Part shown: one piece after another, positions 17,619 through 26,537 of the stretch | How the letters are laid out: each line of letters begins with the position of its first letter | Numbering within the stretch: the first letter of the stretch is position 1 | From: Hominisplanchenecus murintestinalis | GTDB lineage: Bacteria > Bacillota > Clostridia > Lachnospirales > Lachnospiraceae | DNA: 64,000 bases | Direction: 5' to 3' | Assembly: GCA_004793585.1 (NCBI GenBank) | Contig: SRZB01000003.1 | Location: forward strand, 62,001 to 126,000 | Program-made: the position numbers and the translations under genes | Notes under the pieces: model-generated | Databases searched by the model: none | The model's input: the letters and a program-made list of their open reading frames with translations, nothing else | What the model was told of the DNA's origin: nothing

Positions 17619-19019
17619 ATGAAAAACTGGATAAAATATATATTAGCATCATTCCTTCTCCTTGCTGCATTCCCGCTGTCCGCCCTGGCGGCAGACAGCG
17701 AGAGTGCCGTCCTTACCGTTGACAAAAACGACGTAGGCATCTCTCTGGATATCCCGGAGGGGAAAACAGAGACCATCACTTCTCTGCGCCTGCAGCTTCT
17801 TGTCTCTGCAAACAGCGGAAGTATGGGAATGCCGTCCTTTAAATTCGAGGACTCCATCAAAAGCCTTATTAAAGATGCTGACATTACAAAAACGTCAAAC
17901 GGAAGCTATCAGGTGGATTTGATTCTCTCCGGTAAAGACAATCAGGAGATTTTCGTAAACAGCGAATATGCAAAGCTCGGAACCTTGTCCGTGCAGCCCA
18001 CCAGCAAGGAATATCAGATAAAAGTAGAAATCATCGGCGATATGGACAGCAGCGACGAGCCTGTTGTAAGATATGTGGACGGAAGCGGCCTAAGCGCTAT
18101 GACCGTTCCGCTCAGCACAAGTCCTGTTTTGGTTCAGTCCCAGCCGGAAGCTCCCGAAGGGCTGGATTTTGAGCAGAAACCAGTTCTGGAAACTGCAGTA
18201 AAAGCCGGCGCACGGCGCATCCGCTTTAAATGGTCAAAAATCATTGGCGCTGAAGGCTATGTCCTTTATGAGTACAACACCAAAACAAAAAAATATAAGG
18301 GAATAAAAACTATTTCAGATCCTTCGGTAAACTATTATGCAAAGAATTTCGGATATGCCACCACCCACTCTTTCAAGGTGCGCGCATACAAGAAAGCGGC
18401 AAACGGCAGCAAAGCTTACGGAAAGTTCAGCGATGTAAAGAAAGTCACCCTGCCGCCTGCTTCGACCAAGAAATTTATTGCTAAATACCAGAACACTTCA
18501 AAAGTAACGCTTGTTTGGAAAAAGGTTTCAAAAGCCAAGGGCTATCAGATTTTCCGCAGCCAGACAAAGCGCGGCAAATATAAGCTTATAAAGACGATTA
18601 AGAAAGGAAGCGCTACCACCTGTCTCAACATCCGGCAGGCAAACGGAAAAACTGCCTACTACAAAATCAGGGCTTATATCACAGACTCCAACGGCAAACG
18701 CATATATGGCAAACTGAGCGGCGCAAGGATTGCCCGTCCCAGGTCGCCGCGGCTCCGCGCTTCCGTAAACGCCGGTAACGTCACCCTGAACTGGAATAAA
18801 GTTCCGCGCGCCGACGGCTACTATGTTTACCGCTGCAAAAAGAACTCTGAAAAGTTCGTGCTCATAAAAACCATTACAGGCAGCAGCAACACTACTTATA
18901 CAGAAACGCCTCCTCAGGGAAGCGGCTTCCGCTATAAAGTGCGTGCATTTGAAAGACTCAAAAAAGGTACGAATCTTTCGGGTTATCCGCGCATTGCTGA
19001 AGTAAGCATAGGAAATTAA
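17619..19019 (+). CDS. Secreted FN3-repeat protein, possible cohesin-like N-terminal domain
   Basis: This 466-residue exported protein starts at ATG 17619 after GGAGGTAGAG. A signal peptide ending at LAALA... near residue 25 is followed by a beta-rich domain of about 150 residues and then three FN3-like repeats (about 180-275, 280-370, 375-466), each with a WxK(V/I)xxAxGYxxY-type core. The N-terminal domain (LRLQLLVSANSG, GSYQVDLILSG, YAKLGTLSVQP) has the general look of a cohesin sandwich, but I cannot confirm it. The suggestion gains weight because the gene before it, 26 bp upstream, carries a dockerin-like module. No anchor motif is visible. The FN3 part is secure, the cohesin idea is tentative. 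Confidence 0.8.
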   Translation: MKNWIKYILASFLLLAAFPLSALAADSESAVLTVDKNDVGISLDIPEGKTETITSLRLQLLVSANSGSMGMPSFKFEDSIKSLIKDADITKTSNGSYQVDLILSGKDNQEIFVNSEYAKLGTLSVQPTSKEYQIKVEIIGDMDSSDEPVVRYVDGSGLSAMTVPLSTSPVLVQSQPEAPEGLDFEQKPVLETAVKAGARRIRFKWSKIIGAEGYVLYEYNTKTKKYKGIKTISDPSVNYYAKNFGYATTHSFKVRAYKKAANGSKAYGKFSDVKKVTLPPASTKKFIAKYQNTSKVTLVWKKVSKAKGYQIFRSQTKRGKYKLIKTIKKGSATTCLNIRQANGKTAYYKIRAYITDSNGKRIYGKLSGARIARPRSPRLRASVNAGNVTLNWNKVPRADGYYVYRCKKNSEKFVLIKTITGSSNTTYTETPPQGSGFRYKVRAFERLKKGTNLSGYPRIAEVSIGN

Positions 19020-19042
19020 AGAAACTAATTTTTCCAAATCAA

Positions 19043-19068
19043 ATTCCCCGCAGCATGCTGCGGGGAAT
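19043..19068. terminator. Perfect palindrome between convergent genes
   Basis: Arms ATTCCCCGCAG and CTGCGGGGAAT enclose a 4-nt centre. It lies between the FN3 gene and the convergent glycosyltransferase. There is no good U-tract on either strand, so it is a terminator-like hairpin that could serve both directions. Confidence 0.6.
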
Positions 19069-19094
19069 TCATTTCTTCAAAAGAAATCCTTTTC

Positions 19095-20270
19095 CTATTT
19101 TTTTCGGATAATATCCCGTATTTTCAAGGGAACATATAAGAGCTTAGCGCCCAGCCGGTACTCCCGGCAGGCAAGCAGATCATGTTTCTGCTGCCGGTAT
19201 CCCAGCATCCCTGTGGCAAATTTCACCTTCTCATGATGATCGCTGATTAGGCATCTGTCCCTCTCTGCCTTCAAATCTCCAATCCGATACCGCAGAAAGT
19301 CCTGATAATCACCATTCTGCAGCACCTTGTAGAAACCGTACATTCGACGGTTATATTCATGAAAATATTCTTCAGGCTGTCCGTCGATTGCAAGCTGTTT
19401 TAGCAGCCCTTCCTTAAATCTACGATAAAGCTCTTCATGCGCCCTGCCTTCTTCCTGAGAGTTCAAATTCGCCATACAGCCGTCCAAGGCATGGTTCACA
19501 AAACTTCGTTTCACCTGTTCAAAGATTCCTTTTCCTTCCAGATATTCCTTCAAGGCAAGAAATGCCCGGAAGAAATCAAGCGGCGCCTCCCCGTTTGTCG
19601 TCTGGCAGCTTCCGGCAATCCCCACCCGGTAATACACAAACTCTTCCCGGACCGTGACAATTCTCTCAGCCTCTGTCAGCGCCGCACAAGTGAAAAATAA
19701 ATCATTGGTGCGCCGGATTTCCTGAAATTTCAGTCCCTTCTCTTCTATAAAAGAACGCAGAAACATCTTATTCCACGGCCAGTTATGAAACGCATCAAAA
19801 ATGGTTTCCGGCATGTCTTTCCAATTAAAAACCCCGCCCTCTGGCAAAAGCTCCTCCCGCATAGACGCCGGCTCCGGCGTCTCAAACCCCAAATCCTCAT
19901 GGTAACATTTTGCTTTGCACACACAAATCTGAGCAGCATCCTCCTCACAGCGCAGATACATCTTTTCCAACATCTCCGGATGAAAATAATCATCCGAATC
20001 CAAAAATACCAGATATTTTCCTTTTGCATGCCGCATCCCCGCATTCCTGGCCGCACCGCCGCCTCTGTTTTTCTGTGTAAGCAAACACAGCCTGGCATCC
20101 TCACTTTCCAGCTTCTTAATCTGTTCTACAGAATTGTCCGAAGAACCGTCATCCACACAAATAATCTCGATTTCCTTCAATGTCTGTCCCTGTATCCCAC
20201 TCAGGCATTGCTCCAGATAAGCCCCCGTATTATAAACCGGAACAATCACCGACACCTTAACTTCTCCCAT
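19095..20270 (-). CDS. Family 2 glycosyltransferase
   Basis: This GT-A fold glycosyltransferase has 391 residues from the ATG at 20270, chosen because GGAAAGGAGAG precedes it and because VKVSVIVPVYNTGAYLEQC, the usual GT2 beginning, follows at once. It has ICVDDGSSDNS, GGGAARNAGMRHAKG and FLDSDDYFHPEML, which supply nucleotide-sugar and metal binding. The C-terminal part is variable and may set acceptor choice. It is the last gene in a minus-strand cluster and its start overlaps the end of another GT2 gene by 14 bp. The likely role is adding a sugar to a lipid-linked surface glycan; donor and acceptor are unknown. Confidence 0.9.
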   Translation of the reverse strand: MGEVKVSVIVPVYNTGAYLEQCLSGIQGQTLKEIEIICVDDGSSDNSVEQIKKLESEDARLCLLTQKNRGGGAARNAGMRHAKGKYLVFLDSDDYFHPEMLEKMYLRCEEDAAQICVCKAKCYHEDLGFETPEPASMREELLPEGGVFNWKDMPETIFDAFHNWPWNKMFLRSFIEEKGLKFQEIRRTNDLFFTCAALTEAERIVTVREEFVYYRVGIAGSCQTTNGEAPLDFFRAFLALKEYLEGKGIFEQVKRSFVNHALDGCMANLNSQEEGRAHEELYRRFKEGLLKQLAIDGQPEEYFHEYNRRMYGFYKVLQNGDYQDFLRYRIGDLKAERDRCLISDHHEKVKFATGMLGYRQQKHDLLACREYRLGAKLLYVPLKIRDIIRKK

Positions 20271-21042
20271 TTTTCTCTCCTTTCCGCAGTCCCCGCAGAT
20301 GTGCCCCCGCATATTTTCCCAGTCCATGACATGCATATCCCAAAAAGCACCCGACTGATTTCACTATCCCAAATCCCATGTAACGGTAAACCTTGAACGT
20401 CATGCCTGCCGATTTCAGCTTATTCCCTGATTTTCCGCTGCTGCTCAAACGGTATTTGAGCAGTGGCTCATTGACCGCGCAGGCTTCTCCATATTTCTTT
20501 AAGATTTTAAGCCATGCAATATAGTCCTCATGGCTGTCCTCATGGCACATGGGGAACTCCTGTGCTGTCTCCCTGCGGAGCAGCACAGCTGAACAGTTAA
20601 TACAGTTCCCCCGCAGCATCTGCCGATAGGTAATTTTCTCTGTGACCGGAATCACTCTCCCGGTAAGCCTTCCATCCGGAGTAACCAGTTCGCGCGCCGT
20701 TGTACACAATACCGTACCTGTCTCCTGGATTCGCTGAAGCTGCTTTTGCAGTTTTCCTTTTTCCCACCAGTCATCCGCATCCAGAAATGCCACATATTTT
20801 CCCTTTGCCATCTCTACGCCGATATTCCTTGATGCGCAAGCTCCCAGGTTTCTTTCATTTTTTACATAACGAACCGCCGGGTTCACCCGATAACCCTCTA
20901 TGATTTCCGCAAGGCTCTCTGCGCCGCAGTCATCCAACACCAGAACTTCCAAAGGGATATCCTGTGCCAGTGCAGAGTCTATCGCCTTTCCCAGCGTCCT
21001 GCTGCAGTTATATGCAGGAATCACCACAGAAACAAGGGGCAT
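20257..21042 (-). CDS. Family 2 glycosyltransferase
   Basis: A second GT2 enzyme, 261 residues from ATG 21042; an upstream GTG at 21102 lies within the neighbouring gene and is less likely. It starts with MPLVSVVIPAYNCSRTLGKA and shows VLDDCGAES, LGACASRNIGVEMAKGKY and the metal-binding FLDADDWWEKGK. CHEDSHEDYIAWLKIL matches the acceptor-side region common in GT2 family members. It starts 12 bp after the phosphosugar transferase gene and overlaps the next GT2 gene, so the three are likely one transcript acting in series on the same lipid-linked glycan. Confidence 0.9.
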   Translation of the reverse strand: MPLVSVVIPAYNCSRTLGKAIDSALAQDIPLEVLVLDDCGAESLAEIIEGYRVNPAVRYVKNERNLGACASRNIGVEMAKGKYVAFLDADDWWEKGKLQKQLQRIQETGTVLCTTARELVTPDGRLTGRVIPVTEKITYRQMLRGNCINCSAVLLRRETAQEFPMCHEDSHEDYIAWLKILKKYGEACAVNEPLLKYRLSSSGKSGNKLKSAGMTFKVYRYMGFGIVKSVGCFLGYACHGLGKYAGAHLRGLRKGEKNGRS

Positions 21043-21053
21043 GAATGCCCCTT

Positions 21054-22442
21054 TTACTTCCTTCCTTTCTTGTTTTCCTTTGTTGCCGCCGTCTTCTGCC
21101 ACTGTTCCACCCCTTCGGTATTTTCCTTCTGGAAAAGAATCTTAAACGTCAAAAACAGCAGTTTCATGTCCAGAAAGAAACTGTAATTTTCAATATATGT
21201 CAAATCCAGCTTCAGCTTATCATAGGGTGTGGTGTTATATTTTCCGTATACCTGCGCATACCCTGTCAGCCCTGCTTTCATTTTCAGCCGATAATCAAAT
21301 TCCGGTATATCCCGCTTATATTCCTCCGCAATCTCCGGACGCTCCGGACGCGGACCTACCAGCGACATATCTCCTTTCAGGATGTTAAAAAGCTGAGGAA
21401 GCTCATCAAAATGGATATTCCGAAGCACCTTCCCCACAGGCGTCACACGGCTGTCATGCTTTGCGGCAAGCCGCGCCCCTGCTTTCTCCGAATCTACCCG
21501 CATACTGCGGAATTTCAATACATAGAAAACTCTGCCACCTTCGGTTAGACGTTCCTGCCTGTAAAATACAGGACCGCCATCATAAACTTTTATCAGAACT
21601 GCAATCACCAGCATGACCGGAGAAGCCGCCACCGTGCCAATCAGGGAGACCGCTACGTCAAACAGCCGTTTCGCAAATCTCTGCTCCGCCGACAATCCCC
21701 GGTTGCGGAACAACAGCAGCGTCGTATCAAACAAATGAATATTATCCGCACTCTGCAGCATAATATCCGAAAGCTTTGGGATGCTGTAGCACCGGATATC
21801 TTTCTCAAAACAATATTTCAACAGCACATTCCTCTCATGTGACGGAATGTCCCCCAGAATAATATTTCTATACTCATCAATCTTTGCTTTCAGCGCACTT
21901 TCTTCCTCTTTGATATGGATAGTTTCACAGATATAATATTTATCTTCCCTGGATGATATCTTCTGAATCAAATCTACCGGGCTGTACTCCCCATAAATCA
22001 GAAGCATCCGGCGGGGCGGATAAATCTTCGCATATATCCAACGCATAAACACTACCCATATGCATACAAATAGCAGATTAAATACCGTCATCTCCAAGAT
22101 GGGCGCCGCATGGGTGCCAAACTTCCAGTGTCCGATCAGAGCAAGCTGCAAGTAGGTAATAAGATTCACACACAATACCGACAGAATCTGTGAAAACAGA
22201 ACGTCAAATACCCGAAGATATCCTACCTTAAACCCGCCGTACAATTTATAAAAAAGGAACAGCATCAGCGCATACTGACCGATAACCACATAATTTCCTC
22301 TGTACCAGAACTCCTTGCCGATGACACCTGCATCTGCATAATGCTCAAACCACACATAGGCGTACACGCCTGTCTGGATGGCCATAATAAGAAAGGATGT
22401 GCAGAACATGATAATTCTTTTATATTTTTCCCTGCGTTCCAT
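21054..22442 (-). CDS. Undecaprenyl-phosphate sugar phosphotransferase (WbaP-type)
   Basis: This 462-residue membrane enzyme starts glycan assembly by moving a sugar-1-phosphate from a nucleotide sugar to undecaprenyl phosphate. About four or five membrane segments fill residues 10-145, followed by a soluble linker. The C-terminal catalytic domain has KRLFDVAVSLIG, PVFYRQERLTEGGRVFYVLK, FDELPQLFNILKGDMSLVGP and the hallmark PRPE, then the end LTGYAQVYGKYNTTPYDKLK. A promoter lies about 80 bp upstream. The two GT2 genes that follow would extend the chain. The class (bacterial sugar transferase) is certain, the sugar is not. Confidence 0.93.
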   Translation of the reverse strand: MERREKYKRIIMFCTSFLIMAIQTGVYAYVWFEHYADAGVIGKEFWYRGNYVVIGQYALMLFLFYKLYGGFKVGYLRVFDVLFSQILSVLCVNLITYLQLALIGHWKFGTHAAPILEMTVFNLLFVCIWVVFMRWIYAKIYPPRRMLLIYGEYSPVDLIQKISSREDKYYICETIHIKEEESALKAKIDEYRNIILGDIPSHERNVLLKYCFEKDIRCYSIPKLSDIMLQSADNIHLFDTTLLLFRNRGLSAEQRFAKRLFDVAVSLIGTVAASPVMLVIAVLIKVYDGGPVFYRQERLTEGGRVFYVLKFRSMRVDSEKAGARLAAKHDSRVTPVGKVLRNIHFDELPQLFNILKGDMSLVGPRPERPEIAEEYKRDIPEFDYRLKMKAGLTGYAQVYGKYNTTPYDKLKLDLTYIENYSFFLDMKLLFLTFKILFQKENTEGVEQWQKTAATKENKKGRK

Positions 22443-22521
22443 ATTCTCTCCTTTGCCGTCTGCGGCTCTGCCCGCTTACGCTGTAGATCTGCGTAACAGT
22501 TTATATACCTGCACTGCTACC

Positions 22522-22550
22522 ATCTTACACTAAAACCCATAAAATGACAA
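22522..22550 (-). promoter_or_regulatory. Promoter of the glycan-initiation genes
   Basis: On the minus strand TTGTCA (22545-22550) and TAAGAT (22522-22527) are separated by 17 bp, about 80 bp before the phosphosugar transferase start. It would serve that gene and the two GT2 genes. Confidence 0.5.
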
Positions 22551-22635
22551 CAAAAACATCGTAACCACAACGCTATTTCACGGGCCTTGCAGCAAGTGCA
22601 AAGTCCTGAGCTAAACTGTTACAAAACCTCCTCTG

Positions 22636-23403
22636 TCAGCGCACATCCCTATATACAATATAGGTATTTACATTCCCGACCCTCTCATAGTCCAACGCCT
22701 GTATATTCTCATCCTGCCATTCATCCGCCGGGTAAATCAGGAAATTGCAGTCCAGCTTCCGGGAAATCCTGGCGATTTTCCGAAAATCCGGCGACTCTTT
22801 CAGCATTTCCTCTGCCAGCCGCTTTTTCTTTCTGCTGGTGTTTCCCCTCCTGCCATAAGCCAGCTTGATATCCGGTGCATACTGCCGGATGAAGCTCACC
22901 AGCTCTTCCGGGGCCGTTACCCTTATCTCCCCATCTTCTGGTGCATTTTCCCTCATCATATCACATGCCCAGCATACCTCCGGAGGCAGCTTCAGAATAT
23001 TCCCGGCCTTTTGGAACGGTCCGTCTGAGCCGTAAACACATCTTCCCGACAGTACCACAAGAGCTGCCAGAACCGCCAGGGTTCCCACACGCAGCGCCCT
23101 GCTCTTCTGCCTGTTCCATATCCTCGTGGCCGCATACGCCAGAATCATAGGAATCGGCAGCAGCCAAAACATCCTCCAGTAAACCAGCTCGCCAATGCAG
23201 TAATCCATGATAATCTTCGCCGTCACAGGGCAAAAATACAGCGCCGCAAAAATTCCCGTATAGGCTGCAAACAGACGGCGCTTGTCCTTTTCTTCCTTCG
23301 ACAGCAGGATATACAGAAGCGCTAAAAGCAGCAGCGCGGGCTGCCAGCTTTCCCCTATATACCATCCCACCATTTTTACCGCTGACTTTAGTGTTTCAAC
23401 CAT
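22636..23403 (-). CDS. Membrane protein of unknown function
   Basis: This 255-residue protein has about four hydrophobic segments in its first half (WQPALLLLALLYILL, LFAAYTGIFAALYF and others) and a soluble C-terminal half of about 130 residues (CWACDMMRENAPEDGEIRV onward). It has its own ribosome site AGGAGG five bases before ATG 23403. It lies in the same reading frame as the gene before it, separated by two stops, which suggests that the two may once have been one longer protein (see findings). The ending resembles the soluble tail of some membrane proteins next to polysaccharide genes. No catalytic motif is recognised. Confidence 0.65.
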   Translation of the reverse strand: MVETLKSAVKMVGWYIGESWQPALLLLALLYILLSKEEKDKRRLFAAYTGIFAALYFCPVTAKIIMDYCIGELVYWRMFWLLPIPMILAYAATRIWNRQKSRALRVGTLAVLAALVVLSGRCVYGSDGPFQKAGNILKLPPEVCWACDMMRENAPEDGEIRVTAPEELVSFIRQYAPDIKLAYGRRGNTSRKKKRLAEEMLKESPDFRKIARISRKLDCNFLIYPADEWQDENIQALDYERVGNVNTYIVYRDVR

Positions 23404-23436
23404 AGCTTCCTCCTACCATCCACTTTTACGCCATTT

Positions 23437-24471
23437 CTATAATACAATATACACCGCCGCACACACAAGGCAGGGCAGGGTACACAAAACCGCCAGTCCC
23501 AGACGCTTCCACTGTTTCTTCAAAAGACCGTACAAAATCCCAAAAATCCCCAGCATAACCGGAGCCAGCATGATTCCCATGGAGGATACCAGGCTGCAGG
23601 ATACCATAAGCAGCAGCAGCCCCATCCAGTCTCCGCTTTTCGACTCTCCCTGGAATACACGCATTCCGAAATAAAACACTGCCGGAAGAAGCAGCGCCGC
23701 CAGTACCGCTTTTCCCTGCCAGATACGGATAAGCATAAAAGTTCCCTGCGTATATACAGAATAATAGGAAAAGATATGAATCAGGGATAAAAAGCACAGG
23801 AACATCCCAGTAGCTTTCATATCTCCCCGAAACAGACGCCGCCCGATTAGCATATAGACGCCATATGCCAACGCTATGAAAAAAAGCGGCATTACCGTAT
23901 GTGCCACTGCCGCAGGGCTCATCCCCACCGCCTCACTATAAAACGCCAGCATCACGGGAAATGGCGAAAGCACATATCGGGACGGCAGGCTTTTTACCGC
24001 ATTTCCAGTATAAGCGCTGTACTGATACATGGTATCTGTCTCAATTGCCGTCGTCGCTGTCCCCACGTAAAACGAATCGTCCAAATCCGTAGACATCCCT
24101 ACTGCATACACGCCAATCTGCAGAACAATCAATACGGCTGCCGCAAGGCATGTCCACGGTATCTCCCGTATCTTTTTTATTTTTCCCCAGATAAGCGGCA
24201 ATATGCGTTTCCGCTCACAGACTGCCGAAATACCTGCCAGCGCCAGAATAACTGCTCCATAGGAATATTTCAGCATAGAAAAGGAAAGCCGCAGAAAAAT
24301 CATCGGCACCGTCATAATTTCAAATACCGCAAACATCCCTGCGTAGCCGCAGAGCATCGTCAACAGAAAACTTTCTTTCTCCTCTTCCATCTTTCCTGTC
24401 ACAAACAGGCCTGTGCAGAACGGAACGGCTAAAAACCACACCAGTATCCATATCGCTTTTACTGCCACCAA
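23437..24471 (-). CDS. Polytopic membrane protein of unknown function
   Basis: This 344-residue protein has about nine or ten hydrophobic segments. It begins MVAVKAIWILVWFLAVPF and ends at CLVCAAVYIVL. The charged loop STDLDDSFYVGTATTAIETD lies outside the first group of segments and recalls DUF6077 or GT-C-like membrane proteins that have an acidic first loop. That assignment is weak. It starts 12 bp after the amidase gene and precedes the gene at 22636, so it belongs to the envelope operon. A role in surface glycan assembly is inferred from position only. Confidence 0.62.
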   Translation of the reverse strand: MVAVKAIWILVWFLAVPFCTGLFVTGKMEEEKESFLLTMLCGYAGMFAVFEIMTVPMIFLRLSFSMLKYSYGAVILALAGISAVCERKRILPLIWGKIKKIREIPWTCLAAAVLIVLQIGVYAVGMSTDLDDSFYVGTATTAIETDTMYQYSAYTGNAVKSLPSRYVLSPFPVMLAFYSEAVGMSPAAVAHTVMPLFFIALAYGVYMLIGRRLFRGDMKATGMFLCFLSLIHIFSYYSVYTQGTFMLIRIWQGKAVLAALLLPAVFYFGMRVFQGESKSGDWMGLLLLMVSCSLVSSMGIMLAPVMLGIFGILYGLLKKQWKRLGLAVLCTLPCLVCAAVYIVL

Positions 24472-24483
24472 ATCCCCTCTTTC

Positions 24484-26403
24484 TTACTTCCTCTTTGATT
24501 TATTCAGGCATATGCCCTCTCCATTAAACTTGTACCGCACACCGCTGATTCTCTTTGTCTTTCCCTGAATCGCATAACCGTATTTGCTGAAATAATACCA
24601 GCCCGCTTTCATTCTCTTCCAGGTCTTTTTTAACATCTTTCCGGTGCTTTTATCAAAATAGTATTTCCTGCCCTCATACGCAATCAGCCCCGTGCTTTTT
24701 CTGCCATTGCTGTCGAGATAATACTTCTCTCCGCCGGATTCCACAATTCCTCTCTGCAGCTGTCCGACCTCATTGAAATAGTAGTAATATTTTCCAAGCT
24801 TTGCCCATCCCGTCCGTGCCGCATGTGTCTTCTTATGAAAATAGTATTTTTTTCCTTTGTAGTTTCTCCATCCGCTATAAAGTATACCGCTTTTATCCGC
24901 ATAATAGCTGTTTCCGTCAAACCCGGAAAAGAACCCTTTTTTGAGCATTCCCTTGCTGTTAAAATAATAATTCTTTCCGTCAATCGCTGTAAGGCCTGTC
25001 TGCCTCACGCCCTCGCTGTTAAAATAATACTTTTTCTTCGCGAGGGTCTGCCACCCTGTCACACGGTATCCCCTGCTGTCCAGATAATACCATGCGCCGC
25101 CTGTATTCAGCCATCCGGAGGGCTGGCGCTGCCCGTCCTCTCTCACGTAATACCACTGCCCCTTTTCCTGGTTCCAGCCGATGGTGCTCTTCTTTTGCAG
25201 GTTATAATATTTCGCAATGGCTGTGGCGTCCGCCACGCCCATCTTCTTAATCTTTGCATTTGACCCATAATACTTTACGCAGTCCGCCGGGTTGCTCACA
25301 AAGCCGTGCTCCACAATCATGCCCGGAAACCCGGCCAGTACGCTCATCCTGACAATTCCGTAATAGTCTGCCAGCTTCTTATTAGGATAAGTATTTCCCG
25401 TTTCCGAAAGTTTGTATACCAAATCTCTGTTTTTAAATCCTATCTTCTCAAGCTCTGCCAGCACTGCCCGCGCTATCGCCCCTGTCTCTGCCGCCTGCTC
25501 CGGCCTGTAATTTCCCTTCGACACCATAACCTCAGCCCCTGTAGCTGTGGACTGCTGCTCTCCTGTCGAATTAATATGCTGGCTAATCAGCACAGTAGCT
25601 CCCATTTGCTCCGCATAAGCCACACGGTCTGCCAGCGAAAGAGCTACGTCCGTGCTCCGGGTCAGGTACACCCTTACACCTGCGTATTTCTCCAGCTCTT
25701 CTTTCGTATATTTCGAAATCTTCAAAGCAATATTCTTTTCTATGTAAGAGATGTTATCCCAGGTTCTGTAAGCGCCATAATCCGAGCCTCCATGCCCAGG
25801 ATCAAGCACAACGACAATATCACCGCCGCCCCTGTTCAGCCCATTCCCCGGAGTAAACCCGCGATAGTTTTCAGAAGCTGCCGCCTCTGTCTCAGCCGTG
25901 CCAAGCATGCCATAAATTCCTTCCGCGCCTTCCGCTACTGGAATCTCCCCGACATCCTCCGACACCGCTGCACCCATCTCTCCATCCAGCTCTATTGCTG
26001 CGGCGTCCGCTACAGATGCCTCCACTGTGTCTTCCGCCGCCCGGAATGTCTGTATATCCAGCATATGCTCCACGCCGCCGCACACAATTCCCAAATACTG
26101 CAGCTGCCCTGTTTCTACTGCGTCATCAAGCAGAAACGCCGCATATCCGTCAACCACTTCCACAGCCTCTGCGCTCTGCATTTCTTCTCCAACCCCCCAA
26201 AAAAGTTCTGCACACTCCAGGCTCTCCCCTCCTGTGCGCACCGAGACAACCATTAGCCGGCTATCCGTCCCGTCTTCCCCTGTATAAATGTATTCAAGAA
26301 CTGGAACCTCCTCTGCCGCCGCCTGTCGACTCATAAACATCCAGCACACGCCCAGTGCCAGAAAAAACCTCAACAGCATGCCCTTCCTTCGTTTTCTCAT
26401 CAT
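24484..26403 (-). CDS. N-acetylmuramoyl-L-alanine amidase with cell-wall-binding repeats
   Basis: This secreted peptidoglycan amidase has 639 residues from ATG 26403 after AGGGGAAATCT (an upstream in-frame start would add 15 residues before the signal peptide). The signal peptide is RFFLALGVCWMFMSRQAAA. A region rich in Glu and Ala follows to about 185. The Amidase_3 zinc domain (about 190-400) has VVVLDPGHGGSDYG, RSTDVALSLADRVAYAEQ, LISQHINSTG and MIVEHGFVSN, giving the usual His/Glu/His zinc site. About ten glucan/choline-binding repeats fill residues 405-639, each with a W/Y-YYF core such as GKKYYFHKK. It cuts the amide between muramic acid and the stem peptide while the repeats hold the wall. 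Confidence 0.93.
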   Translation of the reverse strand: MMRKRRKGMLLRFFLALGVCWMFMSRQAAAEEVPVLEYIYTGEDGTDSRLMVVSVRTGGESLECAELFWGVGEEMQSAEAVEVVDGYAAFLLDDAVETGQLQYLGIVCGGVEHMLDIQTFRAAEDTVEASVADAAAIELDGEMGAAVSEDVGEIPVAEGAEGIYGMLGTAETEAAASENYRGFTPGNGLNRGGGDIVVVLDPGHGGSDYGAYRTWDNISYIEKNIALKISKYTKEELEKYAGVRVYLTRSTDVALSLADRVAYAEQMGATVLISQHINSTGEQQSTATGAEVMVSKGNYRPEQAAETGAIARAVLAELEKIGFKNRDLVYKLSETGNTYPNKKLADYYGIVRMSVLAGFPGMIVEHGFVSNPADCVKYYGSNAKIKKMGVADATAIAKYYNLQKKSTIGWNQEKGQWYYVREDGQRQPSGWLNTGGAWYYLDSRGYRVTGWQTLAKKKYYFNSEGVRQTGLTAIDGKNYYFNSKGMLKKGFFSGFDGNSYYADKSGILYSGWRNYKGKKYYFHKKTHAARTGWAKLGKYYYYFNEVGQLQRGIVESGGEKYYLDSNGRKSTGLIAYEGRKYYFDKSTGKMLKKTWKRMKAGWYYFSKYGYAIQGKTKRISGVRYKFNGEGICLNKSKRK

Positions 26404-26537
26404 AGATTTCCCCTTTTCGTGCCTAATCTCTTTATACTCCGTAAACATTATACGTTTTCCGCCGTCTTATGTCAATAAAGCATCTGGTTCTGACATCCAG
26501 CATAACATGGAATCAGTCTTGTTTTCCAGCGTTTTTC

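Noticed and set aside
19043-19068. Palindrome ATTCCCCGCAG...CTGCGGGGAAT as an operator
   Set aside because: It lies between convergent gene ends, where a terminator hairpin is the simpler reading.
22636-23403. Calling the second membrane ORF a pseudogene fragment
   Set aside because: It has a proper AGGAGG ribosome site and a long clean frame, so a working gene is more likely; the doubt is kept as a finding.
24690-25190. Tandem repeats at the 3' end of the amidase gene as a CRISPR or satellite array
   Set aside because: They are protein-level cell-wall-binding repeats with diverged DNA, not identical DNA repeats with spacers. No CRISPR array is seen in the window.
25306-26256. Plus-strand ORF of 316 codons opposite the amidase gene
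   Set aside because: Shadow of the Amidase_3 gene; the composition (many His, Arg, Cys) is that of reverse-frame translation.
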